From contig NC_012108.1 of NCBI RefSeq assembly GCF_000020365.1, forward strand, positions 4,968,001-5,032,000: DNA of 64,000 nt, read 5' to 3'. A program made the position numbers and the translations under genes. The DNA comes from Desulforapulum autotrophicum HRM2. GTDB taxonomy: Bacteria; Desulfobacterota; Desulfobacteria; Desulfobacterales; Desulfobacteraceae. The notes under the pieces were generated by a model. That model saw nothing but the letters and a program-made list of their open reading frames with translations, did no database searches and was not told the DNA's origin. This document shows positions 43,777 to 53,134 of the stretch, piece after piece (position 1 is the first letter of the stretch; every line of letters begins with the position of its first letter).

Positions 43777-44181
43777 TTATAGGGCGCTTACTTCATTAAA
43801 CAACGGATGTGAAGAATGCCGATACAAAACAGTTAAAGGTGCTAATACAGCTTTGTCTATATTGTTCACGATAATATTGTAAATTACACTTTGATCAGAA
43901 TTTTTGAGACTAAAAATTTTAGACAGTTTTGGAAAAGAAAAATCTTTTATGTTTTTTGAGATAAAAAATAATATTTTCATCCCCCTGTTTAATCCTTCGT
44001 TTCTACCGTATTTTAATAGTATAAGACCAAGCCATAAATATTCTGACATGCGATGCAAATACCAAGAGTGAGTCTTGAGTGAATCACCTAATGCATTATT
44101 CATCGGTGAGGCAACCACACCCTGTTTTTTATGCAAAATGTGATCAGATAGACTGCTTACAAATTTTGATGTTTTTGCCAT
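43777..44181 (-). CDS. Hypothetical protein cut by an IS66 end
   Basis: 134 aa: MAKTSKFVSSLSDHILHKKQ, NALGDSLKTHSWYLHRMSEY. The last codons, VSAL-stop, are supplied by the IS66 end (GTAAGCGCCCTATAA), so the native C-terminus is missing. It starts 45 bp after the gene at 44227 on the same strand. I do not recognise a family. The two genes probably formed one operon. Confidence 0.6.
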   Translation of the reverse strand: MAKTSKFVSSLSDHILHKKQGVVASPMNNALGDSLKTHSWYLHRMSEYLWLGLILLKYGRNEGLNRGMKILFFISKNIKDFSFPKLSKIFSLKNSDQSVIYNIIVNNIDKAVLAPLTVLYRHSSHPLFNEVSAL

Positions 44182-44226
44182 TCTTTTTAATTATTATTAA
44201 GTGAAAGATAACGATGGATTACCTAA

Positions 44227-45189
44227 TCAAGCCTCTTCCCTTTTATAAGATTTAATTATTTCATCTTTTGTAGCGGTGTTTATGTTAGCTTTATCAATAT
44301 TCAAATCCATACTGATTGAACTTGGCCCGGAAAATTTATCCCAGGGTTCATCTAAATGATTTAAATTTTCGGGGTTCAAAAACTTGCATCGTTCTGGCTT
44401 TTTGCCGTTGATCAATTTTAGCCAGTTTACAACATTATTTATTGACATTGAAATTAGCGATAATCTGTTGGCAATATGGATAGGGTCCCAATTACGTGAA
44501 TATCTGCGAGGTCTAAAATTATGTTTTGGTGTTCCTGTTATTTTTTCTTTAACAAAAAAAGAAGACCCAAAGTCACTCCCTCCTAAATTTATCATTTTTT
44601 CTGGAGCTGCAGGGTTTCCAGGAATATCCTCATGCCCGACTGCGAGTTGAAACCCACCTGGGTTAACCCTTAAACCATGCTTTATGCTATTATATTCATA
44701 ACTGAATGCTGAATCGGTATACTCTGAAGCGAATCTTGCCCACAACGATCCATAGCCTTTTATTATCATATCTTTTTTTTGAGAATCATTCCCAAAATAA
44801 TGGTGAATAGCTTTGCTGATATTAAACCAGCTAACGTATTTTTCCTTTAACCTAGAATAAACGAACTCTTTCTTTGAGATTTTTTTTATAATACGGATAA
44901 GCTCACTGTTCTTGTAATTTAACATCCAACCAACAGTACATTGAGGAGACTGGACCGCAGAACAAAGTAATGCAAATAAAGTCTCCAAACTTTGGGAATA
45001 TGCAACTCTGAGAGAAATTGCTGCTTTGTGCTTGTTTTCATCGTCATCAAGATTATTGACGTTTTGCTCTGCAATATATTGAAAATATAGAGCATCTATT
45101 CCATCAAGGAATTCCATATTTTTCAGGTTTAATTTCCAATCCCAGCAACTTACGGGTCTTTCGTCTATGTTAAAATGATATCCTTGCAT
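44227..45189 (-). CDS. Hypothetical 320-aa protein
   Basis: The sequence begins MQGYHFNIDERPVSCWDWKL and is mostly helical, with SYEYNSIKHGLRVNPGGFQL in the centre. An N-x-x-K-H-G pattern there is reminiscent of HEPN-like or DUF5677-like helical proteins, which often end in a HGLR/HGSW segment. I cannot assign a family. The next gene (43777) follows in the same direction, so an operon of two is likely. A defence or stress role is guesswork from the location. Confidence 0.6.
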   Translation of the reverse strand: MQGYHFNIDERPVSCWDWKLNLKNMEFLDGIDALYFQYIAEQNVNNLDDDENKHKAAISLRVAYSQSLETLFALLCSAVQSPQCTVGWMLNYKNSELIRIIKKISKKEFVYSRLKEKYVSWFNISKAIHHYFGNDSQKKDMIIKGYGSLWARFASEYTDSAFSYEYNSIKHGLRVNPGGFQLAVGHEDIPGNPAAPEKMINLGGSDFGSSFFVKEKITGTPKHNFRPRRYSRNWDPIHIANRLSLISMSINNVVNWLKLINGKKPERCKFLNPENLNHLDEPWDKFSGPSSISMDLNIDKANINTATKDEIIKSYKREEA

Positions 45190-45295
45190 GGTTGATAATC
45201 GTAGTGCCTGCCACTTTAAATTATTTTAATGATAAAATCCAAATTATAAAAAGTTGATTCGACAATATAATAGTTTGTCCTTGTTGAATGGAATG

Positions 45296-45613
45296 TTAAC
45301 CATTTGGACCATCGTACTTCTGGTCAAAAATCATAAATATTCTGGTATTAACTTTCTCGATCCAGTCGAGAACATTTGTCATGTTCTCATCTTCGCATTC
45401 GATTCTTTTTAACCACAACCTGTAAGGCTCATTGCAGAATTTTATAGTTGGACAAATAAACCTTACGTCTGCTTCATGGGAAAAAGGATATACAGAGAAT
45501 GTTAAGTCCTCATTTTTTTGAAGACACCAGTCCAGAGATTCGTTCCATGAACCATGTATGGATTCTGACATCATTCCATAGGTATATTTATAAAGATCTT
45601 CATCTGTAATTTC
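45296..45613 (-). pseudogene. DUF5677-like protein, C-terminal piece (split by IS66)
   Basis: EITDEDLYKYTYGMMSESIH, GSWNESLDWCLQ continue in frame the gene whose N-terminal part is 51556-52113. The 8-bp TSD (TTTGAAGA on the plus strand) lies at the junction. The rejoined gene is 876 nt (291 aa). The YxxxSESIHGSW segment is the conserved helix of this family. Confidence 0.8.
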
Positions 45614-45712
45614 TTTGAAGAGTAAGCGCTCTATAAACCCCATCTTTTAAAGCCTGCCCACCCGTGGCATATTAAGCCAACTTTCACACTACAGCAGGAG
45701 GCTTATTCAATT

Positions 45713-46078
45713 ATGACGGGAACTTTACAGGTGCAGGATACGATAGAGCAATCGATTTCTGATGATGAACGTAAACAGTTTTGGAAGTCCCATATAGCGT
45801 CCTGGTCCCCATCAGGATTAAGCCAGGCGGAATATTGCAGAAGAAACGATTTAAATATACCCCGTTTCAGATACTGGAAACGTAGGTTTCGCAAAGAAAA
45901 TTTACCTTTGGAATTTGTTCAGATTCCTTCAGTGCCTGTTAAATCAACTCGGCTGTTTCAGCAAACTGGCAATCCTTCTCTTCGAATCACTATGAACTCT
46001 GAATTTACCATTGAAGTTCTGGATGATTTTTCACCGGTGACTCTTGAGAAGGTTATTTTGACCTTAAAGGGAATGTGA
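45713..46078 (+). CDS. IS66 TnpA
   Basis: 121 aa, nearly the same as 43338-43703 (FWKSHIASWSPSGLSQAEYC). It is the HTH accessory protein that IS66 needs for transposition. The stop overlaps the tnpB start (ATGA). Intact. Confidence 0.9.
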   Translation: MTGTLQVQDTIEQSISDDERKQFWKSHIASWSPSGLSQAEYCRRNDLNIPRFRYWKRRFRKENLPLEFVQIPSVPVKSTRLFQQTGNPSLRITMNSEFTIEVLDDFSPVTLEKVILTLKGM

Positions 46079-46362
46079 TGTTTTTGACCTCATCCAACAT
46101 TCGGGTCTACCTGGCCATGGGCATTACCGACATGCGTAAATCCATTGACGGTTTGTCGATCCTGGTAAGTGAACGTCTGGAACTTGACCCCTTTTCCGGC
46201 CATCTGTTTGTTTTTTGCAATCGAAAACGCAATATGATTAAAATCCTTTATTGGGACAGGAATGGTTTTTGCCTGTGGCACAAAAGGCTGGAGAAACATT
46301 TCTTTAAATGGCCAACTTCCAAAGAGGAGATCATGACCATTGAGAAACGTGAACTCACCTGG
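46075..46362 (+). pseudogene. IS66 TnpB, N-terminal piece
   Basis: IRVYLAMGITDMRKSIDGLS to EEIMTIEKRELTW; cut at 46362 by the 3.4-kb element (TSD CCTGG). The missing 22 codons are at 49807-49875 (LMDGLNIYQKEAHNSLKYST). Confidence 0.9.
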
Positions 46363-46491
46363 TGAGTGCGGACAAAAAAAATGATGGAAAAGAAATGTAA
46401 AATGGTCCAGAACAGTGAGGGAAAAATAAAGGAGCCCCCTCACGTTCTTTGGCCAGTTCGTCGATGGGAGCTCCTGCCACTATAACCCTAA

Positions 46492-47063
46492 ATGGCAGGA
46501 AACATGATACCACTTGATACCCTCACTCGCCAATCGTTATTTTCCCTTCTTTACGCAATAGACCAAAAACTGGCAGAACAAACAAAAGAAGCCGGTTGCC
46601 CTATTGCGGGGGGCCGCTGCATTTTTCCAACTATCAGCGCAAGCCTCGAGGTGGCCCTCCTGAACTGCAAGAGGTTTTTGAAATCCGTTTCAGCCTGTGT
46701 TGTGGACGTGAAGGCTGTCGCCGCCGAACCACGCCTCCGTCGGTACGATTTTGGGGCCGGCGGGTTTATTGGGCTCCTGTAGTGTTGTTGGTCACCGCAC
46801 TTCGTCAAGGGAAAAATCCTGCCATCACTCTAGAGCGACTGAAAGGGCTTTGCGACGTATGGCGTTCCACCGTCAACAGGTGGAAAGACTATTTTCTGAA
46901 GATTTTTCCCAAAGAATGGAGCAGACATCCTCTGTCAGGACACATCATGCTTCAGACATCTGACTGCTTGCTCCACGATTTATTAGCCCGTTTCAGTCAA
47001 CGAGCATCGTCTCCGGAAGCCGCCCTGACCAGTTGCCTTCAGGAGCTTGCCCTGGGGCCATGA
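46492..47063 (+). pseudogene. Zinc-ribbon/HTH accessory protein, frameshifted
   Basis: The first frame gives MAGNMIPLDTLTRQSLFSLL, LAEQTKEAGCP. The second frame continues YCGGPLHFSNYQRKPRG, VWRSTVNRWKDYFL. One base is missing at about 46600; with it the product would be about 190 aa with a CPYCGGPLHF zinc ribbon and a C-terminal HTH. Its place before the transposase gene recalls the zinc-ribbon genes of the other two elements. Confidence 0.75.
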
Positions 47064-47224
47064 CAGCCATAATTGCTGAGGGTGCTATTTCTTAGAAAGA
47101 GGTCACGCAGAAGTTGGGCCGATGGCAGGCGGCAATCAATCTGTTAGAAGGAGTCTGTTCCCGGTTTGGCCCCGTTTGCCCCCATGGAGGGGGCCGGAGG
47201 AAGCAAACCGAAAGGAGAGACTTC

Positions 47225-48673
47225 ATGGGTAATACTCAAACATCCACCTGGCAGCGCTGGGGTCAGTTCCGGCTTGCTGTTATCGGAGAGCTGTTGTCCT
47301 GCCCCCCTGCCACGGGAGACCTGCAGCAGGACATCGCCCGGCTTGCACAAAAAGTTTACCAGCATCCCATCAATGGAAGCCAGAAGATTACTTTTGGAGC
47401 GTCGACCATTGAGCGCTGGTATTACAAGGCCAGACATGCCGATGATCCAGTGGCTGTCCTGGGCCGCAAAATCCGATCAGATGCCGGAGTTCGCTGGTCC
47501 ATGTCCAATGCGCTTTTTAACGCGCTGAAAAATCAATACAAAACCTATCCCCGCTGGACCGTGCAACTGCACTACGACAACCTGAAAGTTCTGGCAAAAG
47601 GACAGCCGGAATGGGGCAAGTTGCCCAGCTATAAGACTGTTTTACGCTGCATGCGGGATAACGGCTGGTTGCGCTCCCATGAACCGGCCCAGCCCACTCA
47701 AGGGCAAAAATGGGCTTCAGAGCGCCGGGAAAAGAGAGAAATAAGGGGTTTTGAAATCGCCTATGTCCATGGGCTCTGGCATCTGGATTTTCACCATGCA
47801 AAAATCCGCATTCTCGATGCCTCTGGCAATTGGTTCCAGCCCATGGCTCTGGCTATCCTTGATGACCATTCCCGCATCTGCTGCCACCTGCAATTTTATC
47901 TGGCTGAAACGGCAGAATGTCTGGTCCATGGATTAACCCAGGCATTCATGAAACGAGGACTTCCCAGGGCTTTGATGACTGATAACGGGTCTGCCATGCT
48001 GGCGGAGGAAACCACACGGGGGTTAGAACGTCTGGGCATCGTGCATAAAACGACCCTGCCCTATTCACCATATCAAAACGGGAAGCAGGAAGTCTTCTGG
48101 AGCCAGCTTGAAGGGCGCCTTTTGGAGCTTTTGCGGAAGAAGAAGGACTTGACGCTTTCCTATCTCAACCAGGCCGGACAAGCCTGGACGGAGCAAGACT
48201 ACCACCGCAGATGTAATCGGGAAATGAAAGCAACGCCTTTGGATCGTCTCATGAACCATAAAAGCGTTGCCAGAAAGGTTCCTGACAGCGAAACGATGCA
48301 CCTTGCCTTTACACGCAGGATAACGCGAAAACCAAGACGCAGCGACGCCACAGTGGCCGTCGCCGGCATCCGTTATGAGTTGCCGGTTCGATTTGCCCAT
48401 ATGGAATCGGTGGTTCTACTGGCACCCAGCTGGGATAAAAGCCAGATAATACTGGTTGATGAAAAAACCGATACCCCTCTTGCCCGAATTTTACCCCAGG
48501 ATAAAACAAGTAATGCATCCGGAAGGCGCCGATTCGTTTCATCTGAAAGCCCCCCTGCTGACCCTGTTGAGACCCATGAACAACCTGCTTTGTTAAAAAA
48601 GTGGATGGCTGATTACGCAGCCTCGGGCCTGCCCCCTGCTTACCTTCCCAAGGAGGAGATTTCTATTGAATAA
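47225..48673 (+). CDS. rve-type DDE transposase
   Basis: About 482 aa. The catalytic residues are in place: YVHGLWHLDFHHAKIRI (D1), RALMTDNGSAML (D2), PYSPYQNGKQEVFWSQLEGR (E). An HTH-rich N-terminal part precedes (KITFGASTIERWYYKARH) and a beta-barrel C-terminus follows (VAVAGIRYELPVRF). The ATG at 47225 is chosen because AAAGGAGAG lies at the right distance; the open frame reaches 47114. It overlaps the ATPase gene by 8 nt. Confidence 0.87.
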   Translation: MGNTQTSTWQRWGQFRLAVIGELLSCPPATGDLQQDIARLAQKVYQHPINGSQKITFGASTIERWYYKARHADDPVAVLGRKIRSDAGVRWSMSNALFNALKNQYKTYPRWTVQLHYDNLKVLAKGQPEWGKLPSYKTVLRCMRDNGWLRSHEPAQPTQGQKWASERREKREIRGFEIAYVHGLWHLDFHHAKIRILDASGNWFQPMALAILDDHSRICCHLQFYLAETAECLVHGLTQAFMKRGLPRALMTDNGSAMLAEETTRGLERLGIVHKTTLPYSPYQNGKQEVFWSQLEGRLLELLRKKKDLTLSYLNQAGQAWTEQDYHRRCNREMKATPLDRLMNHKSVARKVPDSETMHLAFTRRITRKPRRSDATVAVAGIRYELPVRFAHMESVVLLAPSWDKSQIILVDEKTDTPLARILPQDKTSNASGRRRFVSSESPPADPVETHEQPALLKKWMADYAASGLPPAYLPKEEISIE

Positions 48674-49511
48674 CATCGATATCCAAAGCCTGTACGGCCT
48701 TAAATATAACCCTTTCTTACCCAATATACCCAAAGAGGCCCTTTATGCTCTGCCGGGATCGGAGATTTTTGAACTCAGGATACGCTCCATGGCAGAGCAG
48801 GGAGGCTTCGCCCTGATTACCGGAGAGCCGGGACTCGGCAAAAGCAAAACCCTACATAAAATGGCCTGCAGTCTGGAAAGAATCCCCGATCTAACCGTAG
48901 GCGTTATGCAGCGGCCCCAAAGCAAGCTAGGAGATTTTTACAGGGAATTGGGTGAATTGTTTAACGTAGCGCTTTCTCCCGCCAATCGGTATGGCGGGTT
49001 CAAGATGCTGCGTGAACGCTGGATACACCACTGCCAAACCACCTTATTTAAACCGGTTCTGCTTATTGATGAGGCTCAGCATGTCTCAGATGAATGTCTG
49101 ACAGAACTTCGGATACTCCAGAGTCATCAATTTGACTCAAAAAACCTGTTGTTTACCGTTTTATGCGGTGACAACAGACTCCCAGAAAGGTTCCGGTCGC
49201 CGGAACTGCTACCCCTTGGAAGCCGAATCGGCCCAAGATTGGTGCTTGAACCCCTGAGCCCAGAGCAGCTTCAGAATTATCTACGATTTGCACTGGACCA
49301 GGCGGGAAACAGTCAGTTAATGTCCGATGAATTGATTCGTACCTTGGCCAGTCATGCGGCCAACAATCTCAGGGTGCTCAACCAGATGGCGGCTGAATTA
49401 CTTAATGCTGCCGCTATAAAGGAATTGCCTGTGATTGACGAATCTTTGTTCTTCCAAATATTCTCACCCAGTAGATCCAGGCCCCGGCAAAATCAGAAAG
49501 ATCCTTTCTGA
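48666..49511 (+). CDS. ExeA/TniB-like AAA ATPase
   Basis: 281 aa from a TTG start with AAGGAGGAG upstream. Walker A is LITGEPGLGKSKT (residues about 50-62) and Walker B is PVLLIDEAQHV (about 133-143), with sensor and helical lid (NNLRVLNQMAAELL) as in ExeA/TniB proteins. The start YGLKYNPFLPNIPKEALY is typical of this group. It selects target DNA for the transposase encoded just upstream. Intact. Confidence 0.88.
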   Translation: MNNIDIQSLYGLKYNPFLPNIPKEALYALPGSEIFELRIRSMAEQGGFALITGEPGLGKSKTLHKMACSLERIPDLTVGVMQRPQSKLGDFYRELGELFNVALSPANRYGGFKMLRERWIHHCQTTLFKPVLLIDEAQHVSDECLTELRILQSHQFDSKNLLFTVLCGDNRLPERFRSPELLPLGSRIGPRLVLEPLSPEQLQNYLRFALDQAGNSQLMSDELIRTLASHAANNLRVLNQMAAELLNAAAIKELPVIDESLFFQIFSPSRSRPRQNQKDPF

Positions 49512-49637
49512 TTGATGGCTTGCTGATCATCAGGGGAATACCGATTGCCCGGTGAAACGGAAGCAGGCTCTGCTGGGGAGCAACCTGCCGAGGGATAGCC
49601 GGGTGCAGGAGGCATTGAATAATGCCCTAAATGATGG

Positions 49638-49670
49638 GGGAGGAGCGGTTATTGATTGCCGCTCCTCCTC
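49638..49670 (+). terminator. Terminator-like hairpin after the ATPase gene
   Basis: GAGGAGCGG pairs with CCGCTCCTC around TTATTGATTG and is followed shortly by a T run. Confidence 0.7.
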
Positions 49671-49806
49671 GCATTTTTACCATTATTCAAGCCCTTCTGC
49701 CTATGCCTTAGAAAACCCAATACCCATGCGCGTAGCGCATTCATCTTCGGATCCATCATTTTGATTGACCACCAATCCATCGATTTGCGAGTCCGCGCTC
49801 ACCTGG

Positions 49807-49875
49807 TTGATGGATGGCCTCAATATTTATCAGAAAGAGGCCCACAATTCCTTGAAATATTCGACACTTTATTGA
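49807..49875 (+). pseudogene. IS66 TnpB, C-terminal piece
   Basis: Twenty-two codons (LMDGLNIYQKEAHNSLKYST) and a stop complete the TnpB frame interrupted at 46362. Confidence 0.88.
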
Positions 49876-49913
49876 TAATAAAGGTTTAAAATTTCAGCTC
49901 TTTATGCTATGTT

Positions 49914-51515
49914 GTGCGCATGATTATCGAAGCCAACATAGCCTCTGAAAAGGTTAATGAATTACAGAAAATAATCGATTCCTACTTAAGAAAGGAAAAA
50001 GAATATTTATCTGAAATCGACATCCTTAATGAACAAATTCGTTGTCTTAAAGACAAACTCTTTGGCCGTAAAAGTGAAAAGAAGCCAGTTGACGACAAAC
50101 AACTCTCTCTGTTTGATCTACCGGAAGAAAATTTTTCGATAGTAGAAGAGCCTGAAGAGGACGATGAAATTGTTGTTCCAAGCCACAAACGCAAAAAGCG
50201 TGGACGCAAGCCCATCCCTGAGGACCTTCCCCGGATAGAGGTTATCCATGATATAGATGAGGCCGAAAAGCTTTGTAAATGCGGTTGTTTGAAAACATGC
50301 ATTGGAGAAGAAGTATCTGAGCAACTCGATATTGTTCCTTCAAAAATCCAGGTCATTCGCAACGTCCGTCCTAAATATGCCTGTAAAAAGTGTGAAGGGG
50401 TTGAAAGCGATGGTCCCACAGTTGCCATTGCACGGCTCCCTGAACAGATTATTCCCAAATGTATTGGAACGCCGGGCCTGATTGCCTTTGTTATAACTGC
50501 CAAATTTGTCGATGCTTTACCCTTTTATCGTCAGGAAAAGCAATTTCTGAGAATCGGGGTAAAGATCTCCAGGGCAACCATGTGCAACTGGGCACAAAAA
50601 ATATGCGAAAGTTGTGAAATACTTTTTGCAATGCTCAAAAACGAAATCCTTTCGGGACCATTAATCCAGATCGACGAGACTCCGGTCCAGGTTCTCAACG
50701 AGCCTGGAAAAAAGAACACAACTAAATCCTATATGTGGGTATTTCGAGGAGGGTCCCATGAGCATCCCGGTCTCCTTTTTGAATACCACCCCACCCGTGC
50801 AGGTGATGCTGCTGTTGCGTTTTTGCAGGGATATACAGGTGTTGTTCAGACAGATGGGTATTCTGGCTATGGCTTTCTGGATAATGAGTCAAATATCTCT
50901 CACATGGGGTGCTGGGCACATGCACGCCGTAAATTCATGGATGTCGTTAAGGCTGGTGGAACAAATAAGAATGGCAAACCCAGAGCTGGTGCTGCCGATC
51001 AGGCGCTGAAATACATCCGGAAGCTCTATAGAATTGAAAAAGAAGCTAAACTGATCGAGTTAACCGGTGAAGACCTTGTCCAGGAACGACAGGCAAAGGC
51101 CAAACCGGTACTGGATGAATTCAAACGCTGGTTGGATGTCAAAATTGAAGAGGTTCCACCCAAAAGTTTATTGGGAAAAGCTATTGGCTACGCCTTAAAT
51201 CAGTGGCACAGACTCATTGTATATGTCGAAACGAGTCATGTAACCCCTGACAACAATATGGCTGAAAACAGCATCAGGCCCTTTACGATAGGTCGAAAAA
51301 ATTGGTTATTTTCGGGAGCACCAGAGGGAGCAACCGCCAGTGCAGGAATCTACAGCCTTATTGAAACTGCCAAAGCAAATGGCCTTGAGCCATATTGGTA
51401 TCTTCGCTTCCTTTTTGAAAATCTTCCCCAGGCCATGACTGAGGCAGATTATAAAGCCTTGTTGCCACAGTATCTGACACCGTCCCAACTCTCAGGCCCA
51501 CCTAAAATCTCATAA
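49914..51515 (+). CDS. IS66 transposase TnpC
   Basis: 533 aa (GTG start, or ATG 49920). Coiled-coil N-terminus (ASEKVNELQKIIDSYLRKEK, LKDKLFGRKSEKK), a zinc-binding region (CKCGCLKTC, YACKKCEG), then the DDE core: LIQIDETPVQVL (D), GVVQTDGYSGYGF (D), NNMAENSIRPFTIGRKNWLF (E), and the IS66 C-terminal domain. Intact, so only the split tnpB disables this copy. It ends 40 bp before the right IS66 end. Confidence 0.92.
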   Translation: MRMIIEANIASEKVNELQKIIDSYLRKEKEYLSEIDILNEQIRCLKDKLFGRKSEKKPVDDKQLSLFDLPEENFSIVEEPEEDDEIVVPSHKRKKRGRKPIPEDLPRIEVIHDIDEAEKLCKCGCLKTCIGEEVSEQLDIVPSKIQVIRNVRPKYACKKCEGVESDGPTVAIARLPEQIIPKCIGTPGLIAFVITAKFVDALPFYRQEKQFLRIGVKISRATMCNWAQKICESCEILFAMLKNEILSGPLIQIDETPVQVLNEPGKKNTTKSYMWVFRGGSHEHPGLLFEYHPTRAGDAAVAFLQGYTGVVQTDGYSGYGFLDNESNISHMGCWAHARRKFMDVVKAGGTNKNGKPRAGAADQALKYIRKLYRIEKEAKLIELTGEDLVQERQAKAKPVLDEFKRWLDVKIEEVPPKSLLGKAIGYALNQWHRLIVYVETSHVTPDNNMAENSIRPFTIGRKNWLFSGAPEGATASAGIYSLIETAKANGLEPYWYLRFLFENLPQAMTEADYKALLPQYLTPSQLSGPPKIS

Positions 51516-51555
51516 TTTGCCTGTGCTGACAAGGTGCGGTTTATAGAGCGCTTAC

Positions 51556-52113
51556 TTTGAAGATATCAAAGAAGGTCTTTCCTTCTAGCCGCCATCTATT
51601 TTTCTTTTGACGTTTAAAATCATCTTCGGCAAAGCCTTCCTGGTCCATTTTATCCTGTACTGATTTAAGTAACCGTTTACCAGCTTTTGTTTCAAAAAAA
51701 CGAGACCCCTCTTTTAATTCGCGCAAAATTCTTAAGCGATCTTTATATGAACATTTCCGGTAGTCTTCTATTACTGATGAGTCTTTGATTAAAAGATATT
51801 GAACAGTAATTGATGCCTCGATAAGTGGCCTTTCCAATATGCTGATTATTTCCGCATTGTCCTTTTCATAATAAATTACGATTTCCTTTAGGAGCTTCCA
51901 CATTCGAGTTAATAAACCCAAAATCGGAGCATCCTCTAAAGAAAACCCTGTAGGATTTCGTCCAATATTTCGTATTCTGGTTATACAATCATATATTTCA
52001 GCCACATCCTTAACGAATGTACCTGTGAAACGGTTTATGTCCTTAAGGGATTTTAAACTTTTCGAAACGTATGCTTCGTCATAGCGGCTTATAATTTCTT
52101 GAATTTCATCCAT
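51556..52113 (-). pseudogene. DUF5677-like protein, N-terminal piece
   Basis: 186 codons (MDEIQEIISRYDEAYVSKSL, ERPLIEASITVQYLLIKDSS, YRKCSYKDRLRILRELKEG) up to FFDIFK, where IS66 begins. In the present sequence the frame runs into the IS66 end and gains VSAL-stop. The C-terminal piece is 45296-45613. The family is helical and of unknown function, common in accessory islands. It is preceded by an attC-like site (52134-52199). Confidence 0.8.
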
Positions 52114-52133
52114 TTGTGTGGTTTCGCTTATTT

Positions 52134-52199
52134 GTGAACGTTAAGTTAACCGGCTTCAACGAGTCCGTGAGAGCGTAGCGAACGGTGTTAAACGTATGC
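52134..52199 (-). repeat. attC-like recombination site
   Basis: On the minus strand: GCATACGTTTAACACCGTTCG, a central loop, then CCGGTTAACTTAACGTTCAC. It begins right after the stop codon of the DUF6615-like gene and ends 21 nt before the start of the DUF5677-like gene. It shares AACGTTAAGTTAA with 61143-61211. Confidence 0.6.
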
Positions 52200-52789
52200 T
52201 TATATTTGTTTTTCTTCAATAATTGTAATATATTTCAATCTCTGATCATCGATTGGCAAAGCGCTATCAATTGTTTCATAGTCATCTTCAGCATTGTCTC
52301 TAATATCGTATGTTTTATTTATTAAACGAGTAACATATAATGGTGGTTGTTGTCTTAAAAAGCTCTTGGTGTTATTTTCTTCCTTAACATTTTCAATCAA
52401 TTTATTTCTTTGTAAGTACTCTAAAGATCGTTCAGGCAAATCTCCAGAAGCGGGTCTGCTTTTAGGGCACAAAATGCAATGCATTGGTTTTAGATCGTTA
52501 TAAAGAGAGTCGAGATGTTTAATCTTGCGTGGTAAAAAACATTGAACTGACTTTGCAGATAGAATTGACGTACCGTAATGCCTAATACTAGGTTTGCAAT
52601 TCAAACAGATGGGTTTTGCCCTATGCCTTTTTGCATCCCAATTTGTATAAAGACAGTACAAAGGGATAACTCCATTTATAGCAGCATCTTTGATTAACAA
52701 ATCTACTTGGTATCCATGTTTGTTTTGATGATATAGGTGCTCATACTTCAAGCTTTGTAGATTTATAATTTTAGCCTGAACTCTCATCC
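52200..52789 (-). pseudogene. DUF6615-like protein, C-terminal piece
   Basis: GMRVQAKIINLQSLKYEHLY, HGYQVDLLIKDAAINGVIPL and a zinc-type CLNCKP...CILCP pair. The N-terminal part is 54695-54923. Rejoining across the CTAACC repeat gives 819 nt (272 aa) in frame. Split by the element at 52796. Confidence 0.8.
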
Positions 52790-52865
52790 CTAACCTGGAC
52801 GAGCCAGAACCAAAAAGGGTTGGCCAGTGCGGTTAACCTTATTCATATGAAAATAGTATAAGTCC

Positions 52866-53005
52866 GGTGAACGAAAACAGGTATACCCTACGCTCATTCT
52901 CGCAGCCCGTCCATGGGCTGCTGCGAGGGAAATGGCAGCTCTTTCAGCGTCCATGCTGACCGCTGCCATTTAACCCGCTTCGGGAGATACCTGTTTCCGT
53001 TCACC
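52866..53005 (+). ncRNA. Strongly folded 140-nt leader, candidate structured RNA
   Basis: Outer arms GGTGAACGAAAACAGGTAT and ATACCTGTTTCCGTTCACC (one mismatch in 19) close two inner hairpins: CGCAGCCC...GGGCTGCTGCG and AAATGGCAGC...GCTGCCATTT. It lies 130 nt before the ORF start on the same strand. It is either an element-encoded RNA or a cis regulator; it could also be a nested palindromic repeat. Confidence 0.5.
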
Positions 53006-53134
53006 TCTGCTGTCGTATTTTAAAATTTATGGTTCCAGTCAGAAAACTAACCTCGCAGGTTCAAAAAGTTTCTATGATTCCAAATACGTAGTATAATAAT
53101 TTCCAAAATATGCAGATGTTAAAGGAGGTTAATT

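Larger units (their letters stand above)
43066..43791 (-). mobile_element. IS66 copy 1, truncated
   Basis: The end GTAAGCGCCCTATAAACC (inverted, finishing at 43791), tnpA and part of tnpB remain. tnpC and the other end are deleted. It is nearly identical to the copy at 45622 up to TnpB residue 85 and lies in inverted orientation to it. Confidence 0.85.
46363..49801 (+). mobile_element. 3.4-kb DDE/AAA element inside IS66
   Basis: The ends are TGAGTGCGGACAAAAAAAAT and, inverted, TGAGCGCGGACTCGCAAATC. The TSD is CCTGG (46358-46362 and 49802-49806). Gene order: zinc-ribbon/HTH protein (frameshifted), DDE transposase, AAA ATPase, terminator. Removal restores tnpB (ELTW-LMDGL). The layout parallels the 4.6-kb transposon at 14014 but the proteins are not close relatives. 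Confidence 0.9.
45622..51555 (+). mobile_element. IS66 copy 2, complete but invaded
   Basis: The ends are GTAAGCGCTCTATAAACC and its inverse, with 8-bp TSD TTTGAAGA (45614-45621 and 51556-51563). It contains tnpA, tnpB (split) and tnpC. A 3.4-kb element (46363-49801) sits within tnpB. It splits a DUF5677-like gene. Confidence 0.93.

Noticed and set aside
49552-49889. ORFs of 70-77 codons at the right end of the 3.4-kb element
   Set aside because: They cover the terminator hairpin and the terminal repeat, which explain the sequence better.
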